This document shows, in pieces, positions 54,573 through 63,430 of a stretch of DNA of 64,000 nucleotides. Below the pieces are notes generated by a model, which did no database searches, was not told the DNA's origin, and was given only the letters and a program-made list of their open reading frames with translations. Made by a program: the position numbers and the translations under genes. Numbering within the stretch: position 1 is the first letter of the stretch; every line of letters starts with the position of its first letter. The stretch comes from Allomuricauda sp. CAU 1633 (GTDB lineage: Bacteria; Bacteroidota; Bacteroidia; Flavobacteriales; Flavobacteriaceae), in the NCBI RefSeq assembly GCF_017313225.1, contig NZ_JAFLNE010000001.1, positions 496,001 through 560,000 of the forward strand, read 5' to 3'.

Positions 54573-55646
54573 TTATTGGATGGGACTAATGGTCTGACCA
54601 TCCCTAAGTTTTGAAACTCCTTCGGAAACAATGGTGGTGCCTTGGTCAAAACCATCGGAGATGATAAAATCGGTATCTGTTTGGGCCACAATATTCAAGG
54701 GCTTAGTGGATACGGAATCTCCATCTTTCAGTACATAAACCATTTTGGTTCCCTGAAGGTCCACAGTGGCAAATTGGGGAATCACCCACACATTTTCAAA
54801 GGTGGATGGAATCTTGATTTTCCCTGTACTTCCTGAAGTCAACAGGGTATTCGGATTTTCAAAATCTGCCCGTAAGGTTACGCTTCCGGTAGTTCCGTTG
54901 ATGAGATTATTGACCATGGCAATTTTCCCTTTCTGCGGATAGGTTTCTCCGTTGATCATCACCAACTCTACCTCTGGGGCTACATCAGAAGTTACAGCGC
55001 CATTTTCAGAAACCATTTGCTTTTTCATTTCAAGAAGCTCCTTCTCGTTCATGGAAAAATAGGCACGCACTTGACTGATATCGGAAACCATCGTCAAGGG
55101 TTCTGCCATGGTAGCACTCACCAAGGCTCCTTCTTTATACGGAATCCCACCGATATATCCGTCCACAGGACTCAAGATGTTAGAATATCCAATATTGGCC
55201 GAAATACTTTGGTAATTGCTTTTGGCTTGTTGGAGCTGTGCTTTGGCTGTTTCCAATTGTATGTTGCTGATGATTCCTTTTTCAACCAAAGGGACCAGCT
55301 TGTCCACTTCAACCTGGGATACATTTACGGCTGCTTTTGCAGCTTCAGCATCTTGAGTAAGGGTCTGGGTCTCCAGTTTAAAAAGCAACTGGCCTTTTTT
55401 CACTTTTTGACCTTCTTCCACATAAATGTGCTGTACAAAGCCAGAAACTTTAGGCCAGATTTCCACATTTTGTTTTCCTTGAAGGGTAGTGGCGTAGGTA
55501 TTAAAAACGGTAATATTCTGTTTTTTAAGCTCCATCACCTTTAATGCGGGTGGAGATGGTGCACTGGCTTGCTGCTGAGTCTTGTTTCCACAAGAAAGCA
55601 GTAAGAGTGTGGTTGCTATTGCTATGGTTATTGTAAATGTTTTCAT
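54573..55646 (-). CDS. RND periplasmic adaptor (membrane fusion protein)
   Basis: 357 residues from the ATG at 55644-55646. Lipoprotein signal TLLLLSCGNK. Lipoyl half-motif VEEGQKVKKGQLLFKLE, helical hairpin (about 75-150), second lipoyl half SPVDGYIGGIPYKEGALV, then beta-barrel and membrane-proximal domains (LRADFENPNTLLTSGSTGKI). 32 nt upstream of the pump gene. Confidence 0.94.
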   Translation of the reverse strand: MKTFTITIAIATTLLLLSCGNKTQQQASAPSPPALKVMELKKQNITVFNTYATTLQGKQNVEIWPKVSGFVQHIYVEEGQKVKKGQLLFKLETQTLTQDAEAAKAAVNVSQVEVDKLVPLVEKGIISNIQLETAKAQLQQAKSNYQSISANIGYSNILSPVDGYIGGIPYKEGALVSATMAEPLTMVSDISQVRAYFSMNEKELLEMKKQMVSENGAVTSDVAPEVELVMINGETYPQKGKIAMVNNLINGTTGSVTLRADFENPNTLLTSGSTGKIKIPSTFENVWVIPQFATVDLQGTKMVYVLKDGDSVSTKPLNIVAQTDTDFIISDGFDQGTTIVSEGVSKLRDGQTISPIQ

Positions 55647-55711
55647 GTTGGTGCTGATGATATTATAGTTGCAGGATTTTTTTATTGGTTTGGCAATTAT
55701 GTTTTTGCTAA

Positions 55712-56185
55712 TCAAAGATGTTCTTGATATTTTTCTATTTGCTCTTTTAAAAGTGCTTCGTGTTTAGTGATATAATCCAGATATATGCTGGTTTTAGCCT
55801 TGCTTTCCTCATATTTTTTAGGATTGTTGGTTTTAAAGTAATTCTGAACCAAGGCGAAGATTTCCTTTTCTTTTTCAATACGCTTGAGGCTTTCCTCCAA
55901 TTTGGAAAGAAAGAAGGTTTTTCGTTCGGCAAGGGTAAAATAGCGCCGTCTATCACCAGGTTTGGTGAAATAGGTGACAATATTCATGTTCAAGAGCAGG
56001 TTTAGGGATGTAGACACAGAACTTTTACTGGCCCCTCTCTTTTCCAAGCAGTCGTCAAAGGTAAGACCATCTTCATTGGTCAAGATTAAAATGGCGTAGA
56101 TTCTAGCTGCGAGTGGAGGAAGGTTGTTCTCAACCTCAAGGTGAACCCCTAAGGTCTCTATCAACTCATCTTTGGTTTTTTCCAT
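55712..56185 (-). CDS. GbsR/MarR family transcriptional regulator
   Basis: 157 residues. Winged HTH about 20-85: AARIYAILILTNEDGLTFDDCLEKRGASKSSVSTSLNLL, with the wing in TKPGDRRRYFTL. A helical C-terminal dimerisation part follows. First gene of the RND unit, 65 nt before the adaptor ATG; likely senses a pump substrate. The promoter at 56207-56237 lies just upstream. Confidence 0.88.
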   Translation of the reverse strand: MEKTKDELIETLGVHLEVENNLPPLAARIYAILILTNEDGLTFDDCLEKRGASKSSVSTSLNLLLNMNIVTYFTKPGDRRRYFTLAERKTFFLSKLEESLKRIEKEKEIFALVQNYFKTNNPKKYEESKAKTSIYLDYITKHEALLKEQIEKYQEHL

Positions 56186-56206
56186 AGTAAACCGAATTTG
56201 AAAGCA

Positions 56207-56237
56207 CAAAAGTAGTGTTGGTTCGGAAGAAACAAAA
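56207..56237 (-). promoter_or_regulatory. Promoter of the RND efflux operon
   Basis: TTTTG (56233-56237), 18-nt spacer, TACTTTTG (56207-56214), an exact -7 element. The spacer region contains GTTCGTTTGG and CCGAACCAAC, a loose inverted repeat that may be an operator. Confidence 0.75.
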
Positions 56238-56310
56238 CCAAACGAACTTAAACTTCTGTTAAAACTTCAAAAAGGGTTATAAAACAAAAAATCAAAAGAA
56301 GGGAAAGGGC

Positions 56311-57330
56311 TTACAGTGCACTTTTGAACTGCTCCAAAAAGCGTACATCATTTTCGCTCAACAAGCGAATATCTGAGATTTGATGTAGGAGCAGGGCAAT
56401 ACGGTCTATCCCCATTCCAAAGGCAAAACCGGAGTAGACATCGGGATCAATGCCACAATTTTTCAGCACATTGGGATCCACCATACCACATCCCATGATT
56501 TCCAACCAACCGGTTCCTTTGGTCATACGGTAATCAGTTTCGGTTTCCAAGCCCCAATACACATCAACCTCAGCACTGGGCTCTGTAAATGGGAAATAGG
56601 AGGGGCGTAATCGGATTTTTGATTTCCCGAACATTTCCGATGTGAAATATTGTAAAGTCTGTTTCAAATCGGCAAATGATACGTTCTTGTCCACATATAA
56701 ACCTTCTACCTGATGGAAAAAGCAATGCGAACGAGCCGAAATGGCCTCATTTCGGTAAACTCTTCCAGGAGAGATGGTCCGAATGGGTGGTTTGTGACTT
56801 TCCATATAACGTACCTGCACGGATGAGGTATGCGTTCGAAGTAAAATATCCGGGTCTGTCTGAATAAAAAACGTATCCTGCATATCGCGGGCAGGATGAT
56901 ATTCTGGTAGGTTCAGTGCCGTAAAATTATGCCAATCGTCCTCAATTTCAGGCCCTTCAGAAACATTGAACCCAATTCTTGAGAAAATATCAATGATTTG
57001 ATTTTTAACAATGGAAATGGGATGCCTTGCTCCAAGCGCAATGGGTTCACCGGGACGGGTCAGGTCTCCATATTTGCCTTTGGCCTCCACTTGGTTTTCC
57101 AGTGCGGTTTTTAGCGCAGCAACTTTATCGGTGGCAACATTCTTTAATTGATTGATTACTTGACCAAACTCCTTCTTCTCCTCATTGGGCACATTTTTGA
57201 ACTCAGCAAAGAAGCCGTTCAAAAGTCCTTTTTTTCCCAAATATTTGATTCGGAAAGCTTCAATTTCATCTTTAGAGGTTGAGGTGAATTTCTCCACTTC
57301 AGCCAAATGTTCCTTTATGGTCTCAATCAT
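56311..57330 (-). CDS. pheS: Phenylalanyl-tRNA synthetase alpha subunit
   Basis: 339 residues. N-terminal coiled-coil tRNA-binding arm, then class II motifs: [52 protein letters not shown] (motif 2), [14 protein letters not shown] and [18 protein letters not shown] (motif 3). No pheT neighbour, which is normal in Bacteroidota. Its ATG overlaps the 3' end of the next upstream gene by 8 nt. Confidence 0.97.
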   Translation of the reverse strand: MIETIKEHLAEVEKFTSTSKDEIEAFRIKYLGKKGLLNGFFAEFKNVPNEEKKEFGQVINQLKNVATDKVAALKTALENQVEAKGKYGDLTRPGEPIALGARHPISIVKNQIIDIFSRIGFNVSEGPEIEDDWHNFTALNLPEYHPARDMQDTFFIQTDPDILLRTHTSSVQVRYMESHKPPIRTISPGRVYRNEAISARSHCFFHQVEGLYVDKNVSFADLKQTLQYFTSEMFGKSKIRLRPSYFPFTEPSAEVDVYWGLETETDYRMTKGTGWLEIMGCGMVDPNVLKNCGIDPDVYSGFAFGMGIDRIALLLHQISDIRLLSENDVRFLEQFKSAL

Positions 57331-58015
57331 GTTTGATGGCTGTATTGGCGGACAAATTTAGCAAATTGTCCTTGAATATGTAGGCAATAAGAAAATGTAC
57401 TGCTACTCCGCCGAAAAAATGCCATAGCCAATGGGTACCCATGGGAAAGAAAGTCTGGGTAAGATCAATGCTCCTAAAGAAAATAGCAATCCCAAAAAAG
57501 CCAAAGGCCAAAATAACTAAACCAATATTTCTTCCTTGGGTATGTGCCAAATACCAAACCAATGGAAATAGAATGGTAGTTGCCGTAATCACATAGCCCA
57601 AAGAAATTCGCCATGGACCGGGAATGGGAAGAATGCGGAGCATAAATGATGCACCCAATAGCACAAATACCAAAAGAATTCTTTGCCACCAAGGCCGAAC
57701 CAATTTAAAGATAAAGTAGATGACCAGTGCAGCACATAATAACATTATGGGCATCCAATCCAGCCTGAGCCAGAATTCATGGCTTCGGGTAGCGTGATAG
57801 ATGGTACCTCCAACGTAACTTATGCCAATAACAGGAAGTACCCATGCCAAGAACCCATGCTGTTTTGGGTTTTGGTAAACTTTGATTCCCCAATATGCAA
57901 GCAGGACCAAAAAAATAAGGTTACTATAGGTGTTGAAGGGCTCTACCGGCAATCTACCTTGAATAGTCTCTAAATAAATGGGGCCTGAATCGTTGGGAAA
58001 TCTTAGGAAGTACAT
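57323..58015 (-). CDS. Seven-TM CREST-superfamily (ceramidase-like) membrane hydrolase
   Basis: 230 residues with 7 hydrophobic helices. Conserved polar residues fall where CREST metal-hydrolases (alkaline ceramidase, PAQR, Per1) have them: [11 protein letters not shown] (Ser), [13 protein letters not shown] (His), LDWMPIML (Asp) and [14 protein letters not shown] (H-x3-H ... H). Could act on sphingolipids or other amides; Bacteroidota make sphingolipids, but the substrate is inferred. 8-nt overlap with pheS. Confidence 0.7.
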   Translation of the reverse strand: MYFLRFPNDSGPIYLETIQGRLPVEPFNTYSNLIFLVLLAYWGIKVYQNPKQHGFLAWVLPVIGISYVGGTIYHATRSHEFWLRLDWMPIMLLCAALVIYFIFKLVRPWWQRILLVFVLLGASFMLRILPIPGPWRISLGYVITATTILFPLVWYLAHTQGRNIGLVILAFGFFGIAIFFRSIDLTQTFFPMGTHWLWHFFGGVAVHFLIAYIFKDNLLNLSANTAIKHD

Positions 58016-58039
58016 GTAAAGAATGGGTTTGTTTGGCTA

Positions 58040-59890
58040 TCAGTCAGGTTTGTGATTATCACCTATCCAGTTCATACAAGATTTAAAATTTTCAAAGATA
58101 TGTTCTTCGGGAATTAGATCGGGGATAATATCGATACGCTCCATCATATACTTGGGTTGATCCAAAATATTGACCAAAAGCACGGTGATTCCTTTTCGCA
58201 AAAGGTCTTGCAATACATCCTCCATGGCGTAGAGACCAGATTGGTCCATATATTGCATTCTTCCCATTCGTATGACCACGGTGGAAGCATTATGGGGAAT
58301 TTGCGCTGCCAATTGTTGGAACTCATTGGTTGAGCCAAAAAACAAAGGGCCCTTTATATGTTTTATGAAGACTTCTTCCTTGATTTTTTGCGGAAGGTTC
58401 TTTTCATCGGACCATGCTTCTTCGCGTAGAGGTTTTACATCTGATCTTTGTGCTGTGAGATCTCCAATTTTTTTCATGAACATCAGCGAAGCTATCACCA
58501 AACCGATACCTACTGCATAAACAAGGTTCCAAATAGAGGACAAGACCAAGACCACCAACATAATGATGACTTCTGAACTGAGCTTTAATGGCCCCAATTT
58601 TATGTCCTTTGGAAGGTGGGGGATTGCTTTTAGTCCCCGGTAATCCATTACCCCAATTCCTACTGTTACCAAAATTCCAGCTAATACCGCAGCGGGAATT
58701 TGTGAGGCGATGGGTCCGAGAGCCAATAGAATAATGAGGAGAAGAACACCGGCAACCATCCCTGAAAGTCTGGTTTTACCCCCAGAGTTAATGTTGACAA
58801 CCGTTCTAATGGTGGCTCCAGCCCCTGGTATACCTCCAAAAATGGCGGCAATACTATTTCCAATGCCTTGCCCCACCAGTTCTTTATTAGGTTTGTGTTT
58901 GGTCTGGGTCATATTGTCTGCAACCACTGAAGTAAGCAAGGAATCTATCGCCCCTAACAAGGCCAAGGTAAGTGCGGTAAAAATATAAGGAGTAATGGAG
59001 TTCAGTTGAAAACCTGTAAAAATTTCTAGATTGGGGATGGGCAATCCGCTAGGAATTTGCTCAATGGGACGATACTCCAATCCAAATCCAAAGGCAGCCC
59101 CCGAAACAACAATAAGGGCCACCAAAGTACTTGGAATCGCTGTGGTAATACGCTTAAAACCATAGATGATTAAAATGGTAGCCAAAGCAAGTCCCAATTC
59201 CAGCCAATTAATGTTTTGTAGGGCTCGGGGCAGCACCCTAAAGGTACCAACCACTCCTGAAGCGTCTTTTGCGGCCAAGGTACTGGCTTCCTTTTGCATA
59301 TCTGCGGGGGTTATATCTTTTGCCCGTCTAATGGTTTCTTCAAAATTTTCCAAAACCAAAATACCTTCACCAGCTTCTTCTTTTAGGATGTTTTCCAAAA
59401 TTTCTTCCTCTGCTTCGGGCATAAATTGGCTTACATAGCCACTATCTTCCTTCGGATAATATCCTACTGCAGGCAAAATTTGTGTAACCAATATAATAAC
59501 CCCAATGGCTGTCATAAATCCAGATACAACCGGATACGGAATATATTTAATGTATTTCCCCAAGCCGATGAGTCCAAGGCCTATCTGCATAATTCCGGCT
59601 AAAAGAAAAATAGTTAGGATAGCTGGAAGGGCTTGGTTGATATCCCCATCATTTATGGCCACAATTCCAGCAATAACCACCATACTTACGGCGGTCATAG
59701 GAGCAGTAGGACCAGAAATTTGGGTGTTGGTTCCTCCAAACAGAGCTGCAAAAAAACTAATGAATATGGCACCATACAATCCGGCACTGGGACCAAGTCC
59801 AGAACTTACCCCAAAAGCAAGTGCCAGTGGTAGGGCCACGATACCTGCCGTAATGCCTCCAAATAAATCTCCTTTTAGATGTTTGAACAT
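58040..59890 (-). CDS. SulP family anion transporter (long, with STAS domain)
   Basis: 616 residues. SLC26/SulP core: LKGDLFGGITAGIVALPLALAFG at the N-terminus, GGTNTQISGPTAPMTAV, and FGGIPGAGATIRTVVNINSGGKTRLSG. A C-terminal STAS domain (GPLFFGSTNEFQQLAAQ ... MQYMDQSGLYAMEDVL) follows. An insertion of about 70 residues (PKEDSGYVSQFMPEAEEEIL ...) sits after TM5. Bicarbonate or sulfate transport; carbonic anhydrase lies upstream, separated by a strong terminator. Confidence 0.92.
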   Translation of the reverse strand: MFKHLKGDLFGGITAGIVALPLALAFGVSSGLGPSAGLYGAIFISFFAALFGGTNTQISGPTAPMTAVSMVVIAGIVAINDGDINQALPAILTIFLLAGIMQIGLGLIGLGKYIKYIPYPVVSGFMTAIGVIILVTQILPAVGYYPKEDSGYVSQFMPEAEEEILENILKEEAGEGILVLENFEETIRRAKDITPADMQKEASTLAAKDASGVVGTFRVLPRALQNINWLELGLALATILIIYGFKRITTAIPSTLVALIVVSGAAFGFGLEYRPIEQIPSGLPIPNLEIFTGFQLNSITPYIFTALTLALLGAIDSLLTSVVADNMTQTKHKPNKELVGQGIGNSIAAIFGGIPGAGATIRTVVNINSGGKTRLSGMVAGVLLLIILLALGPIASQIPAAVLAGILVTVGIGVMDYRGLKAIPHLPKDIKLGPLKLSSEVIIMLVVLVLSSIWNLVYAVGIGLVIASLMFMKKIGDLTAQRSDVKPLREEAWSDEKNLPQKIKEEVFIKHIKGPLFFGSTNEFQQLAAQIPHNASTVVIRMGRMQYMDQSGLYAMEDVLQDLLRKGITVLLVNILDQPKYMMERIDIIPDLIPEEHIFENFKSCMNWIGDNHKPD

Positions 59891-59939
59891 TGGTATGGTT
59901 ACGATTGTGTAGTTTGAAGATACTAATTTTACCCTACAA

Positions 59940-59973
59940 AAAAGGCCGATGATCTTAAGATCATCGGCCTTTT
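59940..59973. terminator. Perfect 34-bp palindromic terminator
   Basis: AAAAGGCCGATGATCTT joined to its exact reverse complement with no spacer (17 + 17 bp). T-runs on both sides; ends the carbonic anhydrase transcript. As RNA the loop would be the central 4 nt. Confidence 0.9.
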
Positions 59974-59994
59974 CAAAAATTGTTAAAAAGGAGC

Positions 59995-60621
59995 TTACAA
60001 AAATGTCACTTTACCATCTGAGATGTCGTACATGGCACCTACAATGGCAATTTCCCCATTGTCTTCCATCTCTTTTAAGACTTCACTTCTATTCCTGATA
60101 TCCTCTATGGCCATTTCAACGTTTTTAACGGCAACGGCATCCACAAAATCCAAGTTTTTGGAGTTTCTTATAGCTTCATCTTTGGGTTCTGGAACGGCTG
60201 CAACCGCAGGTTCAATTTTGTTGATGAGAGCGGTAAGGTTGCCCAAGCGTGCATGATCACAAGCGCCCTTTACGGCACCACAGCTTGTATGCCCTAGAAC
60301 AACAACGGCTCTGGTTCCCGCCAATTTACAAGCGAATTCCATGCTACCCAAAATATCTTCGTTCACAAAGTTTCCAGCTATTCTAATGCTGAAGATATCT
60401 CCTAATCCTTGGTCAAAAACAAGTTCGGCCGATACTCTGGAGTCGATACAGCTTAGAATGGTTGCAAATGGAAATTGCCCATCTTTGGTATCATTCACTT
60501 GTTCCAAAAGATTCCTGTTGGCCTTCAAGTTCTGTTGAAAACGCTCATTGCCCTCCTTTAAAAATTGGAGTGCTTTTTTGGGCGTCATGGTGGCCTGTGT
60601 TTCTTTAGTATGTGCTTTCAT
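59995..60621 (-). CDS. Beta-class carbonic anhydrase
   Basis: 208 residues. Zinc ligands: Cys in LSCIDSRV (with the D-R dyad), His and Cys in LGHTSCGAVKGAC. EDILGSMEFACKLAGTR is typical. Interconverts CO2 and bicarbonate. It lies 9 nt after a SulP gene on the same strand, a common pairing for bicarbonate uptake or supply to carboxylases. Confidence 0.95.
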   Translation of the reverse strand: MKAHTKETQATMTPKKALQFLKEGNERFQQNLKANRNLLEQVNDTKDGQFPFATILSCIDSRVSAELVFDQGLGDIFSIRIAGNFVNEDILGSMEFACKLAGTRAVVVLGHTSCGAVKGACDHARLGNLTALINKIEPAVAAVPEPKDEAIRNSKNLDFVDAVAVKNVEMAIEDIRNRSEVLKEMEDNGEIAIVGAMYDISDGKVTFL

Positions 60622-60630
60622 ATCACTATT

Positions 60631-62214
60631 TTATGCCGTTTTTTTCGGTCTCAGATTAAAAAATTCAATATAGCTTGGGGGGTTTTCAACCTCTCCTCTT
60701 TCAGATATAAGTTTTATATCGATGTTCCTACTTTTCGCCTTACCCGAAAAATCTTCCAATATCTCTATAATATCATTATCTAAATACCGTGTTTTTCGGA
60801 CATCCAATTCAAGATAGGAATTTTCTGGGATGCGATCCAACTCTTTTAAAATCGCTCCTTTGTTGATGAAGGTAACTTCCTCAGCAAGGGTCATTTTTAT
60901 TTTATGTGCTCCATTGCTCTTGTCTTCAATGTGAAGAAAGTGAGAGTTTTGGTAGCTTTTTATTAGTATCACCACAATACCAACACCCAATCCAAGTCCA
61001 ATACCTACCAAAAGATCAGTGAACACGATACCCACAACGGTCACAATGAAAGGAACAAATTGTTTCCAACCAGCATTGTACATGACCTTGAACAGGCTTG
61101 GTTTGGCCAATTTGTACCCTACAATGAACAGGATTGCTGCCAAAACCGATAATGGAATTTTGTTAAGAAGTGTTGGAATCAGAATAACCGAAGCCAGTAA
61201 GAAAAAACCATGGATAATGGCAGAGGCTTTGGTTTTACCTCCAGACTGTATGTTGGCTGAACTTCGTACAATAACCTGGGTCACAGGTAGGCCGCCAACC
61301 AAACCAGATAAAGTGTTTCCCACACCTTGAGCCAATAGCTCCCTATTGGTAGGGGTTACTCGTTTTTCCGGGTCTAATTTATCAGTAGCTTCAACACACA
61401 ATAAGGTTTCCAAACTGGCAACCAATGCAACGGTAAAGGCAGTAATCCAAATTTCGGGATTGGAAATGGCAGAGAAATTTGGAAAACTAAATAAGCCTGC
61501 AAATGATTCAAGACTATCTGGTACTGGAACACTTACCAAATGTTCTTTTGAAATTGCCCAAGAAGGATTGTCCTGGGTTACGGTAAAGTAAATGATTCCT
61601 AACACAACTGCTACCAAAGGGCCTTGGATAAGCTGAAATATTTTTGATTTTTTACTTAAGACTTTATCCCACAAAATAAGGATGGCCAGTGCAACAATAG
61701 CAATTAGAGTGGCTCCAGGACTAATAAAATTGATGGTATTTATAATTTCACTGAACGTGTTTTCACCGTCCACTTGAAAGAAGGCCCAATCGCCCTCTGG
61801 GTCGGCATCATAGCCAAAAAAGTGTGGAATTTGTTTTAGGATGATGATGATTCCAATACCGGTTAACATTCCTTTGATGACCGATGAAGGAAAATAATAG
61901 GCAATTACCCCGGCCTTGAGTAAACCAAATACAATTTGGATGATTCCACCCAAAACCACGGCCACCAAGAAGTTTTGATAACCGCCCAAGGTGCCTATTG
62001 CCGTCAATACAATAGCGGCAAGTCCTGCAGCTGGACCGCTCACCCCAATTTGGGAACCACTGAGCGAGCCTACCACAATACCTCCAATAATTCCGGCAAT
62101 AAGTCCGGAAAAAAGAGGTGCGCCACTGGCCAAGGCTATTCCCAAACAAAGGGGAAGTGCCACGAAAAAGACCACAATACTGGCTGGCAAGTCATTTTTA
62201 ATATACTTGAACAT
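60631..62214 (-). CDS. SulP family anion transporter (short STAS-like tail)
   Basis: 527 residues. NDLPASIVVFFVALPLCLGIALASGAPLFSGL, GSQIGVSGPAAGLAA, and GLVGGLPVTQVIVRSSANIQSGGKTKAS are SulP core motifs. The C-terminal 80 residues form a reduced STAS domain (NSYLELDVRKTRYLDNDIIEIL). Directly upstream of carbonic anhydrase, so bicarbonate is the likely ion. Confidence 0.92.
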   Translation of the reverse strand: MFKYIKNDLPASIVVFFVALPLCLGIALASGAPLFSGLIAGIIGGIVVGSLSGSQIGVSGPAAGLAAIVLTAIGTLGGYQNFLVAVVLGGIIQIVFGLLKAGVIAYYFPSSVIKGMLTGIGIIIILKQIPHFFGYDADPEGDWAFFQVDGENTFSEIINTINFISPGATLIAIVALAILILWDKVLSKKSKIFQLIQGPLVAVVLGIIYFTVTQDNPSWAISKEHLVSVPVPDSLESFAGLFSFPNFSAISNPEIWITAFTVALVASLETLLCVEATDKLDPEKRVTPTNRELLAQGVGNTLSGLVGGLPVTQVIVRSSANIQSGGKTKASAIIHGFFLLASVILIPTLLNKIPLSVLAAILFIVGYKLAKPSLFKVMYNAGWKQFVPFIVTVVGIVFTDLLVGIGLGLGVGIVVILIKSYQNSHFLHIEDKSNGAHKIKMTLAEEVTFINKGAILKELDRIPENSYLELDVRKTRYLDNDIIEILEDFSGKAKSRNIDIKLISERGEVENPPSYIEFFNLRPKKTA

Positions 62215-62298
62215 AATAATAAGTTAAAAATTAGTTGTGCCTTCGGCTTTTGGAATTTGCGAAGACATTTAAAAAATTGATTTGAATGTAAGTGAGTA

Positions 62299-62610
62299 TT
62301 AAATCAATCTTCTGGGGGGAGGGTCAAGTATCTCAACAGTATACTCCAAAACAGGGAAGATGTACCCCATTGAGGTTAGGTTTGTTTCTTGTTGAAGGGA
62401 TGCATCTACGGGGAAAAAATTCCGGAGTAAAAAATATTTGCTTTCAAAATTTTTGGTGGGAGCTGTTTCATTGCTGTTGTTTTCTTCCTCAGAAGAGCCT
62501 ATAATCAATGCGGTACAGTACTCCCTGCCCAATAGGGGCACAAAGGGAGAGGCCATCAAAATTGTGACCAACATCACCGAAATAAAAGGAATAGCCAATA
62601 GCCGAAGCAT
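62299..62610 (-). CDS. Small secreted or membrane-anchored hypothetical protein
   Basis: 103 residues. N-terminal hydrophobic segment (LRLLAIPFISVMLVTILMAS) could be a signal peptide. An acidic, Ser/Asn-rich middle (GSSEEENNSNETA) and a C-terminus ending LDPPPRRLI follow. Similar short proteins with Pro-rich ends are known to me from Bacteroidota near transporters, without function. Own transcript likely; 84 nt before the SulP ATG. Confidence 0.6.
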   Translation of the reverse strand: MLRLLAIPFISVMLVTILMASPFVPLLGREYCTALIIGSSEEENNSNETAPTKNFESKYFLLRNFFPVDASLQQETNLTSMGYIFPVLEYTVEILDPPPRRLI

Positions 62611-62665
62611 AGCACCGTTTTGCGCAAAAATAAGTCGTGGGACGTAAAAAATTGTTAAATAACTT

Positions 62666-63430
62666 TTAAAAGTCCTTCAACAACTTAATATCACCGGTCA
62701 ATAACCACCCTGTTTGACCATCTGCAATCCGTATTTTGCTCCAATCATCCAGATGGTCCATAACGTTCACTTTGGTACCTTCATGCAGTGTAAAAACATT
62801 TTCACTGTTGTTATTGGGCTCGGAGGAAACCTGAACTTCCTTGCTAAATACTATCGCAGGATTGTTCTTTTTAAATCCTTGGTATTGAAGATAGGCCATT
62901 AATACACAAACAACGGCCAGACCAAGTGAAAAGACACTGGTTATAAAGGCCATCCGTTTTTGATTGGCATATCTGAGAAAGAAATATGCCAAATAGGCCA
63001 GCACGAACAAAAAAATGAGCGCCACCGCCAAATAGGCCCATTGATCAAAGGAAAAAAGGTTTACAATGGTGTTATAGATTTGGGAGATTTCGGTTTTTGG
63101 CATCTCTTCAATGGCATCCAACCGCATGTTTTGGGCATACCCCAAATTATTGATGATTTCACTGTCTGTAGGATCCAACAACAAAGCTTTTTCGTAATAG
63201 TAAATGCTGGGACCTATGGCATTTTGTTTGTAATAACAGTTCCCGAGATTAAAGTAAAGCTGTGCGGAGTGTTCCCCATTTTCCAGGATTTCCTTGTAAT
63301 TTTCTATGGCTTTGGTATATTCACCTTTATTGTAATGCTCGGTAGCTTGGTCAAATAGGCTGTTGTTTTGAGAAAACCCAAAGGAAAATGAAAACAGACC
63401 CAATACAACAATCAACTTTTTTAGATTCAT
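62666..63430 (-). CDS. batE: BatE-like TPR and SH3 domain protein
   Basis: 254 residues: signal peptide (about 1-20), TPR repeats (FDQATEHYNKGEYTKAIENY and AQLYFNLGNCYYKQNAIGPSIYYYEKALLLDP, about 25-105), two TM helices (about 132-185) and a C-terminal bacterial SH3 domain (VFTLHEGTKVNVMDHLDDWSKIRIADGQTGWL). BatE belongs to the Bacteroides aerotolerance (bat) cluster with MoxR and VWA proteins. 4-nt ATGA overlap with batD. Confidence 0.88.
   Translation of the reverse strand: MNLKKLIVVLGLFSFSFGFSQNNSLFDQATEHYNKGEYTKAIENYKEILENGEHSAQLYFNLGNCYYKQNAIGPSIYYYEKALLLDPTDSEIINNLGYAQNMRLDAIEEMPKTEISQIYNTIVNLFSFDQWAYLAVALIFLFVLAYLAYFFLRYANQKRMAFITSVFSLGLAVVCVLMAYLQYQGFKKNNPAIVFSKEVQVSSEPNNNSENVFTLHEGTKVNVMDHLDDWSKIRIADGQTGWLLTGDIKLLKDF

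Noticed and set aside
59940-59973. 34-bp perfect palindrome as a recombination or dimer-resolution site
   Set aside because: It sits directly after the carbonic anhydrase gene with T-runs on both strands, which is explained by an intrinsic terminator.
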